Source of the DNA: Sabellastarte sp. h YS-2021
Taxonomy: Eukaryota > Annelida > Polychaeta > Sabellida > Sabellidae
NCBI GenBank assembly: GCA_964017235.1
Contig: OZ024936.1
Coordinates: forward strand, 58,641,028 to 58,705,027
Length of the DNA stretch: 64,000 bases
Direction: 5' to 3'
The position numbers were made by a program, and so were the translations under genes. Below, in pieces: positions 41,319-55,417 of the stretch. A model generated the notes under the pieces. The model saw only the letters and a list, made by a program, of their open reading frames with translations. It was not told the origin of the DNA and did no database searches. Positions within the stretch are counted from its first letter, which is position 1; each line of letters starts with the position of its first letter.

Positions 41319-42964
41319 TTGAAATTTGGCCCAAAAATCACTTGCCACATAATAAATCTGACTGTATAGGTTTTGAGATTACATCTGGTATACCAGTGGT
41401 GTCATATGTGTCATACAGGGTTGAGGAGAGTGAAAATACAGCCTCAGATGGCTGTATCAGGAAGTGCTGATATATTCTCAATTAAGGTAGATTCAAGGTT
41501 GAAAACCATATTGATTCACACAGGAGTCGCCACTGAAATGAATTGTAGTAGTGTGTTCCTTCAGAAATACACATGTAGCCCAAAGTACAGGTTCAGGGAG
41601 TGTAGTTGGCGAGAGATGCATACAATGCCAGATCAGCCCAAACCACCCCTTAAAGTTGGTCAATCTGGCTGAGATTTTCACAGGAAACTCAGTTTATATC
41701 AGAGACTGAATTTGTATTAGGCTGACCCACTCGAGGGCCACATTAAAAATTTCAATTTCCGGGGTGTGGGGGGGGGCCATGCCACCCCTCAGGTAGGAAA
41801 TTTCAAGTATATCCAAATATTGCCAGTCTGAAGCCCAAATTTAATTTTATGCCTATTTTAATAAATAATGAGGATATTTTAGGCGCATTTTGAGCATTAC
41901 ATGTCTGATCAGAAATTATTTTACCAAAATATTGTTCTAAATATAGCCCAAAATAGATGTAAATCAGCCCAAACCAGTACCAAATGTTGGTCTATAAGTC
42001 TGAAATTTGGCCCAAAAATCACTTGCCACATACTAAATCTGACTGTATAGGTTTTGAGATTACATCTGGTATACCAGTGGTGTCATATGTGTCATACAGG
42101 GTTGAGGAGAGTGAAAATACAGCCTCAGATGGCTGTATCAGGAAGTGCTGATATATTCTCAATTAAGGTAGATTCAAGGTTGAAAACCATATTGATTCAC
42201 ACAGGAATCGCCACTGAAATGAATTTTAGTAGTGTGTTCCTTCAGAAATACACATGTAGCCCAAAGTACAGGTTCAGGGAGTGTAGTTGGCGAGAGATGC
42301 ATACAATGCCAGATCAGCCCAAACCACCCCTTAAAGTTGGTCAATCTGGCTGAGATTTTCACAGGAAACTCAGTTTATATCAGAGACTGAATTTGTATTA
42401 GGCTGACCCACTCGAGGGCCACATTAAAAATTTCAATTTCCGGGGTGTGGGGGGGGGGCCCATGCCACCCCTCAGGTAGGAAATTTCAAGTATATCCTAA
42501 TATTGCCAGTCTGAAGCCCAAATTTAATTTTATGCCTATTTTAATAAATAATGAGGATATTTTAGGCGCATTTTGAGCATTACATGTCTGATCAGAAATT
42601 ATTTTACCAAAATATTGTTCTAAATATAGCCCAAAATAGATGTAAATCAGCCCAAACCAGTACCAAATGTTGGTCTATAAGTCTGACATTTGGCCCAAAA
42701 ATCACTTGCCACAAACAAAATATGACTGTATAGGTTTTGAGATTACATCTGGTATACCAGTGGTGTCATATGTGTCATACAGGGTTGAGGAGAGTGAAAA
42801 TACAGCCTCAGATGGCTGTATCAGGAAGTGCTGATATATTCTCAATTAAGGTAGATTCAAGGTTGAAAACCATATTGATTCACACAGGAGTCGCCACTGA
42901 AATGAATTGTAGTAGTGTGTTCCTTCAGAAATACACATGTAGCCCAAAGTACAGGTTCAGGGAA
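41319..42964 (+). repeat. Divergent monomers with private changes and long G tracts
   Basis: This is the most diverged stretch of the window. Changes are at 41319, 41352, 41815 and 42207, followed by 42687 A to C, 42714 T to A, 42717 T to A and 42722 C to A within 36 bases, and 42964 G to A. Two neighbouring tracts are G9CC (41768-41778) and G10CCC (42449-42461), both with CCAGTCTG. G9CCC follows at 43132-43143 without it. Confidence 0.8.
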
Positions 42965-43813
42965 TGTAGTTGGCGAGAGATGCATACAATGCCAGATCAG
43001 CCCAAACCACCCCTTAAAGTTGGTCAATCTGGCTGAGATTTTCACAGGAAACTCAGTTTATATCAGAGACTGAATTTGTATTAGGCTGACCCACTCGAGG
43101 GCCACATTAAAAATTTCAATTTCCGGGGTGTGGGGGGGGGCCCATGCCACCCCTCAGGTAGGAAATTTCAAGTATATCCTAATATTGCCAATCTGAAGCC
43201 CAAATTTAATTTTATGCCTATTTTAATAAATAATGAGGATATTTTAGGCGCATTTTGAGCATTACATGTCTGATCAGAAATTATTTTACCAAAATATTGT
43301 TCTAAATATAGCCCAAAATAGATGTAAATCAGCCCAAACCAGTACCAAATGTTGGTCTATAAGTCTGAAATTTGGCCCAAAAATCACTTGCCACATACGA
43401 AATCTGACTGTATAGGTTTTGAGATTACATCTGGTATACCAGTGGTGTCATATGTGTCATACAGGGTTGAGGAGAGTGAAAATACAGCCTCAGATGGCTG
43501 TATCAGGAAGTGCTGATATATTCTCAATTAAGGTAGATTCAAGGTTGAAAACCATATTGATTCACACAGGAGTCGCCACTGAAATGAATTTTAGTAGTGT
43601 GTTCCTTCAGAAATACACATGTAGCCCAAAGTACAGGTTCAGGGAGTGTAGTTGGCGAGAGATGCATACAATGCCAGATCAGCCCAAACCATCCCTTAAA
43701 GTTGGTCAATCTGGCTGAGATTTTCACAGGAAACTCAGTTTATATCAGAGACTGAATTTGTATTAGGCTGACCCACTCGAGGGCCACATTAAAAATTTCA
43801 ATTTCCGGGGTGT

Positions 43814-43825
43814 GGGGGGGGCCCC
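43814..43825 (+). repeat. G8CCCC tract allele linked to CCAGTCTG
   Basis: Eight G then four C, with CCAGTCTG near 43872 and a G6 tract in the next monomer (near 44500). Confidence 0.8.
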
Positions 43826-43968
43826 ATGCCACCCCTCAGGTAGGAAATTTCAAGTATATCCTAATATTGCCAGTCTGAAGCCCAAATTTAATTTTATGCC
43901 TATTTTAATAAATAATGAGGATATTTTAGGCGCATTTTGAGCATTACATGTCTGATCAGAAATTATTT

Positions 43969-46900
43969 CACCAAAATATTGTTCTAAATATAGCCCAAAA
44001 TAGATGTAAATCAGCCCAAACCAGTACCAAATGTTGGTCTATAAGTCTGAAATTTGGCCCAAAAATCACTTGCCACATACTAAATCTGACTGTATAGGTT
44101 TTGAGATTACATCTGGTATACCAGTGGTGTCATATGTGTCATACAGGGTTGAGGAGAGTGAAAATACAGCCTCAGATGGCTGTATCAGGAAGTGCTGATA
44201 TATTCTCAATTAAGGTAGATTCAAGGTTGAAAACCATATTGATTCACACAGGAGTCGCCACTGAAATGAATTGTAGTAGTGTGTTCCTTCAGAAATACAC
44301 ATGTAGCCCAAAGTACAGGTTCAGGGAGTGTAGTTGGCGAGAGATGCATACAATGCCAGATCAGCCCAAACCACCCCTTAAAGTTGGTCAATCTGGCTGA
44401 GATTTTCACAGGAAACTCAGTTTATATCAGAGACTGAATTTGTATTAGGCTGACCCACTCGAGGGCCACATTAAAAATTTCAATTTCCGGGGTGTGGGGG
44501 GCCCCATGCCACCCCTCAGGTAGGAAATTTCAAGTATATCCTAATATTGCCAATCTGAAGCCCAAATTTAATTTTATGCCTATTTTAATAAATAATGAGG
44601 ATATTTTAGGCGCATTTTGAGCATTACATGTCTGATCAGAAATTATTTTACCAAAATATTGTTCTAAATATAGCCCAAAATAGATGTAAATCAGCCCAAA
44701 CCAGTACCAAATGTTGGTCTATAAGTCTGAAATTTGGCCCAAAAATCACTTGCCACATACTAAATCTGACTGTATAGGTTTTGAGATTACATCTGGTATA
44801 CCAGTGGTGTCATATGTGTCATACAGGGTTGAGGAGAGTGAAAATACAGCCTCAGATGGCTGTATCAGGAAGTGCTGATATATTCTCAATTAAGGTAGAT
44901 TCAAGGTTGAAAACCATATTGATTCACACAGGAGTCGCCACTGAAATGAATTTTAGTAGTGTGTTCCTTCAGAAATACACATGTAGCCCAAAGTACAGGT
45001 TCAGGGAGTGTAGTTGGCGAGAGATGCATACAATGCCAGATCAGCCCAAACCACCCCTTAAAATTGGTCAATCTGGCTGAGATTTTCACAGGAAACTCAG
45101 TTTATATCAGAGACTGAATTTGTATTAGGCTGACCCACTCGAGGGCCACATTAAAAATTTCAATTTCCGGGGTGTGGGGGGGCCCCATGCTACCCCTCAG
45201 GTAGGAAATTTCAAATATATCCTAATATTGCCAATCTGAAGCCCAAATTTAATTTTATGCCTATTTTAATAAATAATGAGGATATTTTAGGCGCATTTTG
45301 AGCATTACATGTCTGATCAGAAATTATTTTACCAAAATATTGTTCTAAATATAGCCCAAAATAGATGTAAATCAGCCCAAACCAGTACCAAATGTTGGTC
45401 TATAAGTCTGAAATTTGGCCCAAAAATCACTTGCCACATACTAAATCTGACTGTATAGGTTTTGAGATTACATCTGGTATACCAGTGGTGTCATATGTGT
45501 CATACAGGGTTGAGGAGAGTGAAAATACAGCCTCAGATGGCTGTATCAGGAAGTGCTGATATATTCTCAATTAAGGTAGATTCAAGGTTGAAAACCATAT
45601 TGATTCACACAGGAGTCGCCACTGAAATGAATTTTAGTAGTGTGTTCCTTCAGAAATACACATGTAGCCCAAAGTACAGGTTCAGGGAGTGTAGTTGGCG
45701 AGAGATGCATACAATGCCAGATCAGCCCAAACCACCCCTTAAAGTTGGTCAATCTGGCTGAGATTTTCACAGGAAACTCAGTTTATATCAGAGACTGAAT
45801 TTGTATTAGGCTGACCCACTCGAGGGCCACATTAAAAATTTCAATTTCCGGGGTGTGGGGGGGCCCCATGCCACCCCTCAGGTAGGAAATTTCAAGTATA
45901 TCCTAATATTGCCAATCTGAAGCCCAAATTTAATTTTATGCCTATTTTAATAAATAATGAGGATATTTTAGGCGCATTTTGAGCATTACATGTCTGATCA
46001 GAAATTATTTCACCAAAATATTGTTCTAAATATAGCCCAAAATAGATGTAAATCAGCCCAAACCAGTACCAAATGTTGGTCTATAAGTCTGAAATTTGGC
46101 CCAAAAATCACTTGCCACATACTAAATCTGACTGTATAGGTTTTGAGATTACATCTGGTATACCAGTGGTGTCATATGTGTCATACAGGGTTGAGGAGAG
46201 TGAAAATACAGCCTCAGATGGCTGTATCAGGAAGTGCTGATATATTCTCAATTAAGGTAGATTCAAGGTTGAAAACCATATTGATTCACACAGGAGTCGC
46301 CACTGAAATGAATTTTAGTAGTGTGTTCCTTCAGAAATACACATGTAGCCCAAAGTACAGGTTCAGGGAGTGTAGTTGGCGAGAGATGCATACAATGCCA
46401 GATCAGCCCAAACCACCCCTTAAAGTTGGTCAATCTGGCTGAGATTTTCACAGGAAACTCAGTTTATATCAGAGACTGAATTTGTATTAGGCTGACCCAC
46501 TCGAGGGCCACATTAAAAATTTCAATTTCCGGGGTGTGGGGGGGCCCCATGCCACCCCTCAGGTAGGAAATTTCAAGTATATCCTAATATTGCCAATCTG
46601 AAGCCCAAATTTAATTTTATGCCTATTTTAATAAATAATGAGGATATTTTAGGCGCATTTTGAGCATTACATGTCTGATCAGAAATTATTTTACCAAAAT
46701 ATTGTTCTAAATATAGCCCAAAATAGATGTAAATCAGCCCAAACCAGTACCAAATGTTGGTCTATAAGTCTGAAATTTGGCCCAAAAATCACTTGCCACA
46801 TACTAAATCTGACTGTATAGGTTTTGAGATTACATCTGGTATACCAGTGGTGTCATATGTGTCATACAGGGTTGAGGAGAGTGAAAATACAGCCTCAGAT

Positions 46901-49149
46901 GGCTGTATCAGGAAGTGCTGATATATTCTCAATTAAGGTAGATTCAAGGTTGAAAACCATATTGATTCACACAGGAGTCGCCACTGAAATGAATTTTAGT
47001 AGTGTGTTCCTTCAGAAATACACATGTAGCCCAAAGTACAGGTTCAGGGAGTGTAGTTGGCGAGAGATGCATACAATGCCAGATCAGCCCAAACCACCCC
47101 TTAAAATTGGTCAATCTGGCTGAGATTTTCACAGGAAACTCAGTTTATATCAGAGACTGAATTTGTATTAGGCTGACCCACTCGAGGGCCACATTAAAAA
47201 TTTCAATTTCCGGGGTGTGGGGGGGCCCCATGCTACCCCTCAGGTAGGAAATTTCAAATATATCCTAATATTGCCAATCTGAAGCCCAAATTTAATTTTA
47301 TGCCTATTTTAATAAATAATGAGGATATTTTAGGCGCATTTTGAGCATTACATGTCTGATCAGAAATTATTTTACCAAAATATTGTTCTAAATATAGCCC
47401 AAAATAGATGTAAATCAGCCCAAACCAGTACCAAATGTTGGTCTATAAGTCTGAAATTTGGCCCAAAAATCACTTGCCACATACTAAATCTGACTGTATA
47501 GGTTTTGAGATTACATCTGGTATACCAGTGGTGTCATATGTGTCATACAGGGTTGAGGAGAGTGAAAATACAGCCTCAGATGGCTGTATCAGGAAGTGCT
47601 GATATATTCTCAATTAAGGTAGATTCAAGGTTGAAAACCATATTGATTCACACAGGAGTCGCCACTGAAATGAATTTTAGTAGTGTGTTCCTTCAGAAAT
47701 ACACATGTAGCCCAAAGTACAGGTTCAGGGAGTGTAGTTGGCGAGAGATGCATACAATGCCAGATCAGCCCAAACCACCCCTTAAAGTTGGTCAATCTGG
47801 CTGAGATTTTCACAGGAAACTCAGTTTATATCAGAGACTGAATTTGTATTAGGCTGACCCACTCGAGGGCCACATTAAAAATTTCAATTTCCGGGGTGTG
47901 GGGGGGCCCCATGCCACCCCTCAGGTAGGAAATTTCAAGTATATCCTAATATTGCCAATCTGAAGCCCAAATTTAATTTTATGCCTATTTTAATAAATAA
48001 TGAGGATATTTTAGGCGCATTTTGAGCATTACATGTCTGATCAGAAATTATTTCACCAAAATATTGTTCTAAATATAGCCCAAAATAGATGTAAATCAGC
48101 CCAAACCAGTACCAAATGTTGGTCTATAAGTCTGAAATTTGGCCCAAAAATCACTTGCCACATACTAAATCTGACTGTATAGGTTTTGAGATTACATCTG
48201 GTATACCAGTGGTGTCATATGTGTCATACAGGGTTGAGGAGAGTGAAAATACAGCCTCAGATGGCTGTATCAGGAAGTGCTGATATATTCTCAATTAAGG
48301 TAGATTCAAGGTTGAAAACCATATTGATTCACACAGGAGTCGCCACTGAAATGAATTTTAGTAGTGTGTTCCTTCAGAAATACACATGTAGCCCAAAGTA
48401 CAGGTTCAGGGAGTGTAGTTGGCGAGAGATGCATACAATGCCAGATCAGCCCAAACCACCCCTTAAAGTTGGTCAATCTGGCTGAGATTTTCACAGGAAA
48501 CTCAGTTTATATCAGAGACTGAATTTGTATTAGGCTGACCCACTCGAGGGCCACATTAAAAATTTCAATTTCCGGGGTGTGGGGGGGCCCCATGCCACCC
48601 CTCAGGTAGGAAATTTCAAGTATATCCTAATATTGCCAATCTGAAGCCCAAATTTAATTTTATGCCTATTTTAATAAATAATGAGGATATTTTAGGCGCA
48701 TTTTGAGCATTACATGTCTGATCAGAAATTATTTTACCAAAATATTGTTCTAAATATAGCCCAAAATAGATGTAAATCAGCCCAAACCAGTACCAAATGT
48801 TGGTCTATAAGTCTGAAATTTGGCCCAAAAATCACTTGCCACATACTAAATCTGACTGTATAGGTTTTGAGATTACATCTGGTATACCAGTGGTGTCATA
48901 TGTGTCATACAGGGTTGAGGAGAGTGAAAATACAGCCTCAGATGGCTGTATCAGGAAGTGCTGATATATTCTCAATTAAGGTAGATTCAAGGTTGAAAAC
49001 CATATTGATTCACACAGGAGTCGCCACTGAAATGAATTTTAGTAGTGTGTTCCTTCAGAAATACACATGTAGCCCAAAGTACAGGTTCAGGGAGTGTAGT
49101 TGGCGAGAGATGCATACAATGCCAGATCAGCCCAAACCACCCCTTAAAA
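43969..49149 (+). repeat. Three-monomer higher-order repeat (2,043 bp)
   Basis: Private markers recur every three monomers. T to C in ATTTCACC is at 43969, 46011 and 48054. G to A in TTAAAATTGG is at 45063, 47106 and 49149. C to T in ATGCTACC is at 45191 and 47234. G to A in TCAAATATA is at 45215 and 47258. The third copy lacks the last two at the expected 49277 and 49301, so it ends or was overwritten between 49149 and 49277. The first copy differs in its G6 tract and the G marker allele at 44273. Confidence 0.9.
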
Positions 49150-49730
49150 TTGGTCAATCTGGCTGAGATTTTCACAGGAAACTCAGTTTATATCAGAGAC
49201 TGAATTTGTATTAGGCTGACCCACTCGAGGGCCACATTAAAAATTTCAATTTCCGGGGTGTGGGGGGGCCCCATGCCACCCCTCAGGTAGGAAATTTCAA
49301 GTATATCCTAATATTGCCAATCTGAAGCCCAAATTTAATTTTATGCCTATTTTAATAAATAATGAGGATATTTTAGGCGCATTTTGAGCATTACATGTCT
49401 GATCAGAAATTATTTTACCAAAATATTGTTCTAAATATAGCCCAAAATAGATGTAAATCAGCCCAAACCAGTACCAAATGTTGGTCTATAAGTCTGAAAT
49501 TTGGCCCAAAAATCACTTGCCACATACTAAATCTGACTGTATAGGTTTTGAGATTACATCTGGTATACCAGTGGTGTCATATGTGTCATACAGGGTTGAG
49601 GAGAGTGAAAATACAGCCTCAGATGGCTGTATCAGGAAGTGCTGATATATTCTCAATTAAGGTAGATTCAAGGTTGAAAACCATATTGATTCACACAGGA
49701 GTCGCCACTGAAATGAATTTTAGTAGTGTG

Positions 49731-52700
49731 TTCCTTCAGAAATACACATGTAGCCCAAAGTACAGGTTCAGGGAGTGTAGTTGGCGAGAGATGCATACAA
49801 TGCCAGATCAGCCCAAACCACCCCTTAAAGTTGGTCAATCTGGCTGAGATTTTCACAGGAAACTCAGTTTATATCAGAGACTGAATTTGTATTAGGCTGA
49901 CCCACTCGAGGGCCACATTAAAAATTTCAATTTCCGGGGTGTGGGGGGCCCCATGCCACCCCTCAGGTAGGAAATTTCAAGTATATCCTAATATTGCCAA
50001 TCTGAAGCCCAAATTTAATTTTATGCCTATTTTAATAAATAATGAGGATATTTTAGGCGCATTTTGAGCATTACATGTCTGATCAGAAATTATTTTACCA
50101 AAATATTGTTCTAAATATAGCCCAAAATAGATGTAAATCAGCCCAAACCAGTACCAAATGTTGGTCTATAAGTCTGAAATTTGGCCCAAAAATCACTTGC
50201 CACATACTAAATCTGACTGTATAGGTTTTGAGATTACATCTGGTATACCAGTGGTGTCATATGTGTCATACAGGGTTGAGGAGAGTGAAAATACAGCCTC
50301 AGATGGCTGTATCAGGAAGTGCTGATATATTCTCAATTAAGGTAGATTCAAGGTTGAAAACCATATTGATTCACACAGGAGTCGCCACTGAAATGAATTT
50401 TAGTAGTGTGTTCCTTCAGAAATACACATGTAGCCCAAAGTACAGATTCAGGGAGTGTAGTTGGCGAGAGATGCATACAATGCCAGATCAGCCCAAACCA
50501 CCCCTTAAAGTTGGTCAATCTGGCTGAGATTTTCACAGGAAACTCAGTTTATATCAGAGACTGAATTTGTATTAGGCTGACCCACTCGAGGGCCACATTA
50601 AAAATTTCAATTTCCGGGGTGTGGGGGGGCCCCATGCCACCCCTCAGGTAGGAAATTTCAAGTATATCCTAATATTGCCAATCTGAAGCCCAAATTTAAT
50701 TTTATGCCTATTTTAATAAATAATGAGGATATTTTAGGCGCATTTTGAGCATTACATGTCTGATCAGAAATTATTTTACCAAAATATTGTTCTAAATATA
50801 GCCCAAAATAGATGTAAATCAGCCCAAACCAGTACCAAATGTTGGTCTATAAGTCTGAAATTTGGCCCAAAAATCACTTGCCACATACTAAATCTGACTG
50901 TATAGGTTTTGAGATTACATCTGGTATACCAGTGGTGTCATATGTGTCATACAGGGTTGAGGAGAGTGAAAATACAGCCTCAGATGGCTGTATCAGGAAG
51001 TGCTGATATATTCTCAATTAAGGTAGATTCAAGGTTGAAAACCATATTGATTCACACAGGAGTCGCCACTGAAATGAATTTTAGTAGTGTGTTCCTTCAG
51101 AAATACACATGTAGCCCAAAGTACAGGTTCAGGGAGTGTAGTTGGCGAGAGATGCATACAATGCCAGATCAGCCCAAACCACCCCTTAAAGTTGGTCAAT
51201 CTGGCTGAGATTTTCACAGGAAACTCAGTTTATATCAGAGACTGAATTTGTATTAGGCTGACCCACTCGAGGGCCACATTAAAAATTTCAATTTCCGGGG
51301 TGTGGGGGGGCCCCATGCCACCCCTCAGGTAGGAAATTTCAAGTATATCCTAATATTGCCAATCTGAAGCCCAAATTTAATTTTATGCCTATTTTAATAA
51401 ATAATGAGGATATTTTAGGCGCATTTTGAGCATTACATGTCTGATCAGAAATTATTTTACCAAAATATTGTTCTAAATATAGCCCAAAATAGATGTAAAT
51501 CAGCCCAAACCAGTACCAAATGTTGGTCTATAAGTCTGAAATTTGGCCCAAAAATCACTTGCCACATACTAAATCTGACTGTATAGGTTTTGAGATTACA
51601 TCTGGTATACCAGTGGTGTCATATGTGTCATACAGGGTTGAGGAGAGTGAAAATACAGCCTCAGATGGCTGTATCAGGAAGTGCTGATATATTCTCAATT
51701 AAGGTAGATTCAAGGTTGAAAACCATATTGATTCACACAGGAGTCGCCACTGAAATGAATTTTAGTAGTGTGTTCCTTCAGAAATACACATGTAGCCCAA
51801 AGTACAGGTTCAGGGAGTGTAGTTGGCGAGAGATGCATACAATGCCAGATCAGCCCAAACCACCCCTTAAAGTTGGTCAATCTGGCTGAGATTTTCACAG
51901 GAAACTCAGTTTATATCAGAGACTGAATTTGTATTAGGCTGACCCACTCGAGGGCCACATTAAAAATTTCAATTTCCGGGGTGTGGGGGGGCCCCATGCC
52001 ACCCCTCAGGTAGGAAATTTCAAGTATATCCTAATATTGCCAATCTGAAGCCCAAATTTAATTTTATGCCTATTTTAATAAATAATGAGGATATTTTAGG
52101 CGCATTTTGAGCATTACATGTCTGATCAGAAATTATTTTACCAAAATATTGTTCTAAATATAGCCCAAAATAGATATAAATCAGCCCAAACCAGTACCAA
52201 ATGTTGGTCTATAAGTCTGAAATTTGGCCCAAAAATCACTTGCCACATACTAAATCTGACTGTATAGGTTTTGAGATTACATCTGGTATACCAGTGGTGT
52301 CATATGTGTCATACAGGGTTGAGGAGAGTGAAAATACAGCCTCAGATGGCTGTATCAGGAAGTGCTGATATATTCTCAATTAAGGTAGATTCAAGGTTGA
52401 AAACCATATTGATTCACACAGGAGTCGCCACTGAAATGAATTTTAGTAGTGTGTTCCTTCAGAAATACACATGTAGCCCAAAGTACAGGTTCAGGGAGTG
52501 TAGTTGGCGAGAGATGCATACAATGCCAGATCAGCCCAAACCACCCCTTAAAGTTGGTCAATCTGGCTGAGATTTTCACAGGAAACTCAGTTTATATCAG
52601 AGACTGAATTTGTATTAGGCTGACCCACTCGAGGGCCACATTAAAAATTTCAATTTCCGGGGTGTGGGGGGGCCCCATGCCACCCCTCAGGTAGGAAATT

Positions 52701-55177
52701 TCAAGTATATCCTAATATTGCCAATCTGAAGCCCAAATTTAATTTTATGCCTATTTTAATAAATAATGAGGATATTTTAGGCGCATTTTGAGCATTACAT
52801 GTCTGATCAGAAATTATTTTACCAAAATATTGTTCTAAATATAGCCCAAAATAGATGTAAATCAGCCCAAACCAGTACCAAATGTTGGTCTATAAGTCTG
52901 AAATTTGGCCCAAAAATCACTTGCCACATACTAAATCTGACTGTATAGGTTTTGAGATTACATCTGGTATACCAGTGGTGTCATATGTGTCATACAGGGT
53001 TGAGGAGAGTGAAAATACAGCCTCAGATGGCTGTATCAGGAAGTGCTGATATATTCTCAATTAAGGTAGATTCAAGGTTGAAAACCATATTGATTCACAC
53101 AGGAGTCGCCACTGAAATGAATTTTAGTAGTGTGTTCCTTCAGAAATACACATGTAGCCCAAAGTACAGGTTCAGGGAGTGTAGTTGGCGAGAGATGCAT
53201 ACAATGCCAGATCAGCCCAAACCACCCCTTAAAGTTGGTCAATCTGGCTGAGATTTTCACAGGAAACTCAGTTTATATCAGAGACTGAATTTGTATTAGG
53301 CTGACCCACTCGAGGGCCACATTAAAAATTTCAATTTCCGGGGTGTGGGGGGGCCCCATGCCACCCCTCAGGTAGGAAATTTCAAGTATATCCTAATATT
53401 GCCAATCTGAAGCCCAAATTTAATTTTATGCCTATTTTAATAAATAATGAGGATATTTTAGGCGCATTTTGAGCATTACATGTCTGATCAGAAATTATTT
53501 TACCAAAATATTGTTCTAAATATAGCCCAAAATAGATGTAAATCAGCCCAAACCAGTACCAAATGTTGGTCTATAAGTCTGAAATTTGGCCCAAAAATCA
53601 CTTGCCACATACTAAATCTGACTGTATAGGTTTTGAGATTACATCTGGTATACCAGTGGTGTCATTTGTGTCATACAGGGTTGAGGAGAGTGAAAATACA
53701 GCCTCAGATGGCTGTATCAGGAAGTGCTGATATATTCTCAATTAAGGTAGATTCAAGGTTGAAAACCATATTGATTCACACAGGAGTCGCCACTGAAATG
53801 AATTTTAGTAGTGTGTTCCTTCAGAAATACACATGTAGCCCAAAGTACAGGTTCAGGGAGTGTAGTTGGCGAGAGATGCATACAATGCCAGATCAGCCCA
53901 AACCACCCCTTAAAGTTGGTCAATCTGGCTGAGATTTTCACAGGAAACTCAGTTTATATCAGAGACTGAATTTGTATTAGGCTGACCCACTCGAGGGCCA
54001 CATTAAAAATTTCAATTTCCGGGGTGTGGGGGGGCCCCATGCCACCCCTCAGGTAGGAAATTTCAAGTATATCCTAATATTGCCAATCTGAAGCCCAAAT
54101 TTAATTTTATGCCTATTTTAATAAATAATGAGGATATTTTAGGCGCATTTTGAGCATTACATGTCTGATCAGAAATTATTTTACCAAAATATTGTTCTAA
54201 ATATAGCCCAAAATAGATGTAAATCAGCCCAAACCAGTACCAAATGTTGGTCTATAAGTCTGAAATTTGGCCCAAAAATCACTTGCCACATACTAAATCT
54301 GACTGTATAGGTTTTGAGATTACATCTGGTATACCAGTGGTGTCATATGTGTCATACAGGGTTGAGGAGAGTGAAAATACAGCCTCAGATGGCTGTATCA
54401 GGAAGTGCTGATATATTCTCAATTAAGGTAGATTCAAGGTTGAAAACCATATTGATTCACACAGGAGTCGCCACTGAAATGAATTTTAGTAGTGTGTTCC
54501 TTCAGAAATACACATGTAGCCCAAAGTACAGGTTCAGGGAGTGTAGTTGGCGAGAGATGCATACAATGCCAGATCAGCCCAAACCACCCCTTAAAGTTGG
54601 TCAATCTGGCTGAGATTTTCACAGGAAACTCAGTTTATATCAGAGACTGAATTTGTATTAGGCTGACCCACTCGAGGGCCACATTAAAAATTTCAATTTC
54701 CGGGGTGTGGGGGGGCCCCATGCCACCCCTCAGGTAGGAAATTTCAAGTATATCCTAATATTGCCAATCTGAAGCCCAAATTTAATTTTATGCCTATTTT
54801 AATAAATAATGAGGATATTTTAGGCGCATTTTGAGCATTACATGTCTGATCAGAAATTATTTTACCAAAATATTGTTCTAAATATAGCCCAAAATAGATG
54901 TAAATCAGCCCAAACCAGTACCAAATGTTGGTCTATAAGTCTGAAATTTGGCCCAAAAATCACTTGCCACATACTAAATCTGACTGTATAGGTTTTGAGA
55001 TTACATCTGGTATACCAGTGGTGTCATATGTGTCATACAGGGTTGAGGAGAGTGAAAATACAGCCTCAGATGGCTGTATCAGGAAGTGCTGATATATTCT
55101 CAATTAAGGTAGATTCAAGGTTGAAAACCATATTGATTCACACAGGAGTCGCCACTGAAATGAATTTTAGTAGTGTG
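49731..55177 (+). repeat. Nearly invariant block of eight monomers
   Basis: Across about 5.4 kb I find only three substitutions (50446 G to A, 52176 G to A, 53666 A to T) and one G6 tract near 49947. All other monomers here match the common form, which suggests recent expansion or homogenisation. Confidence 0.8.
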
Positions 55178-55380
55178 TTCCTTCAGAAATACACATGTAG
55201 CCCAAAGTACAGGTTCAGGGAGTGTAGTTGGCGAGAGAGGCATACAATGCCAGATCAGCCCAAACCACCCCTTAAAGTTGGTCAATCTGGCTGAGATTTT
55301 CACAGGAAACTCAGTTTATATCAGAGACTGAATTTGTATTAGGCTGACCCACTCGAGGGCCACATTAAAAATTTCAATTT

Positions 55381-55417
55381 TCGGGGTGTGGGGGGGGGGG
55401 GGGGGGGGGGGGGGCCC
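55381..55417 (+). repeat. Expanded G25 tract
   Basis: Twenty-five consecutive G (55390-55414) then CCC, giving a 698-bp spacing, the longest in the window. It shares the TTTTCGGGG flank with the G24 tract at 20640. The monomer before it has the only loss of ATGCAT (55239, T to G). Confidence 0.9.
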
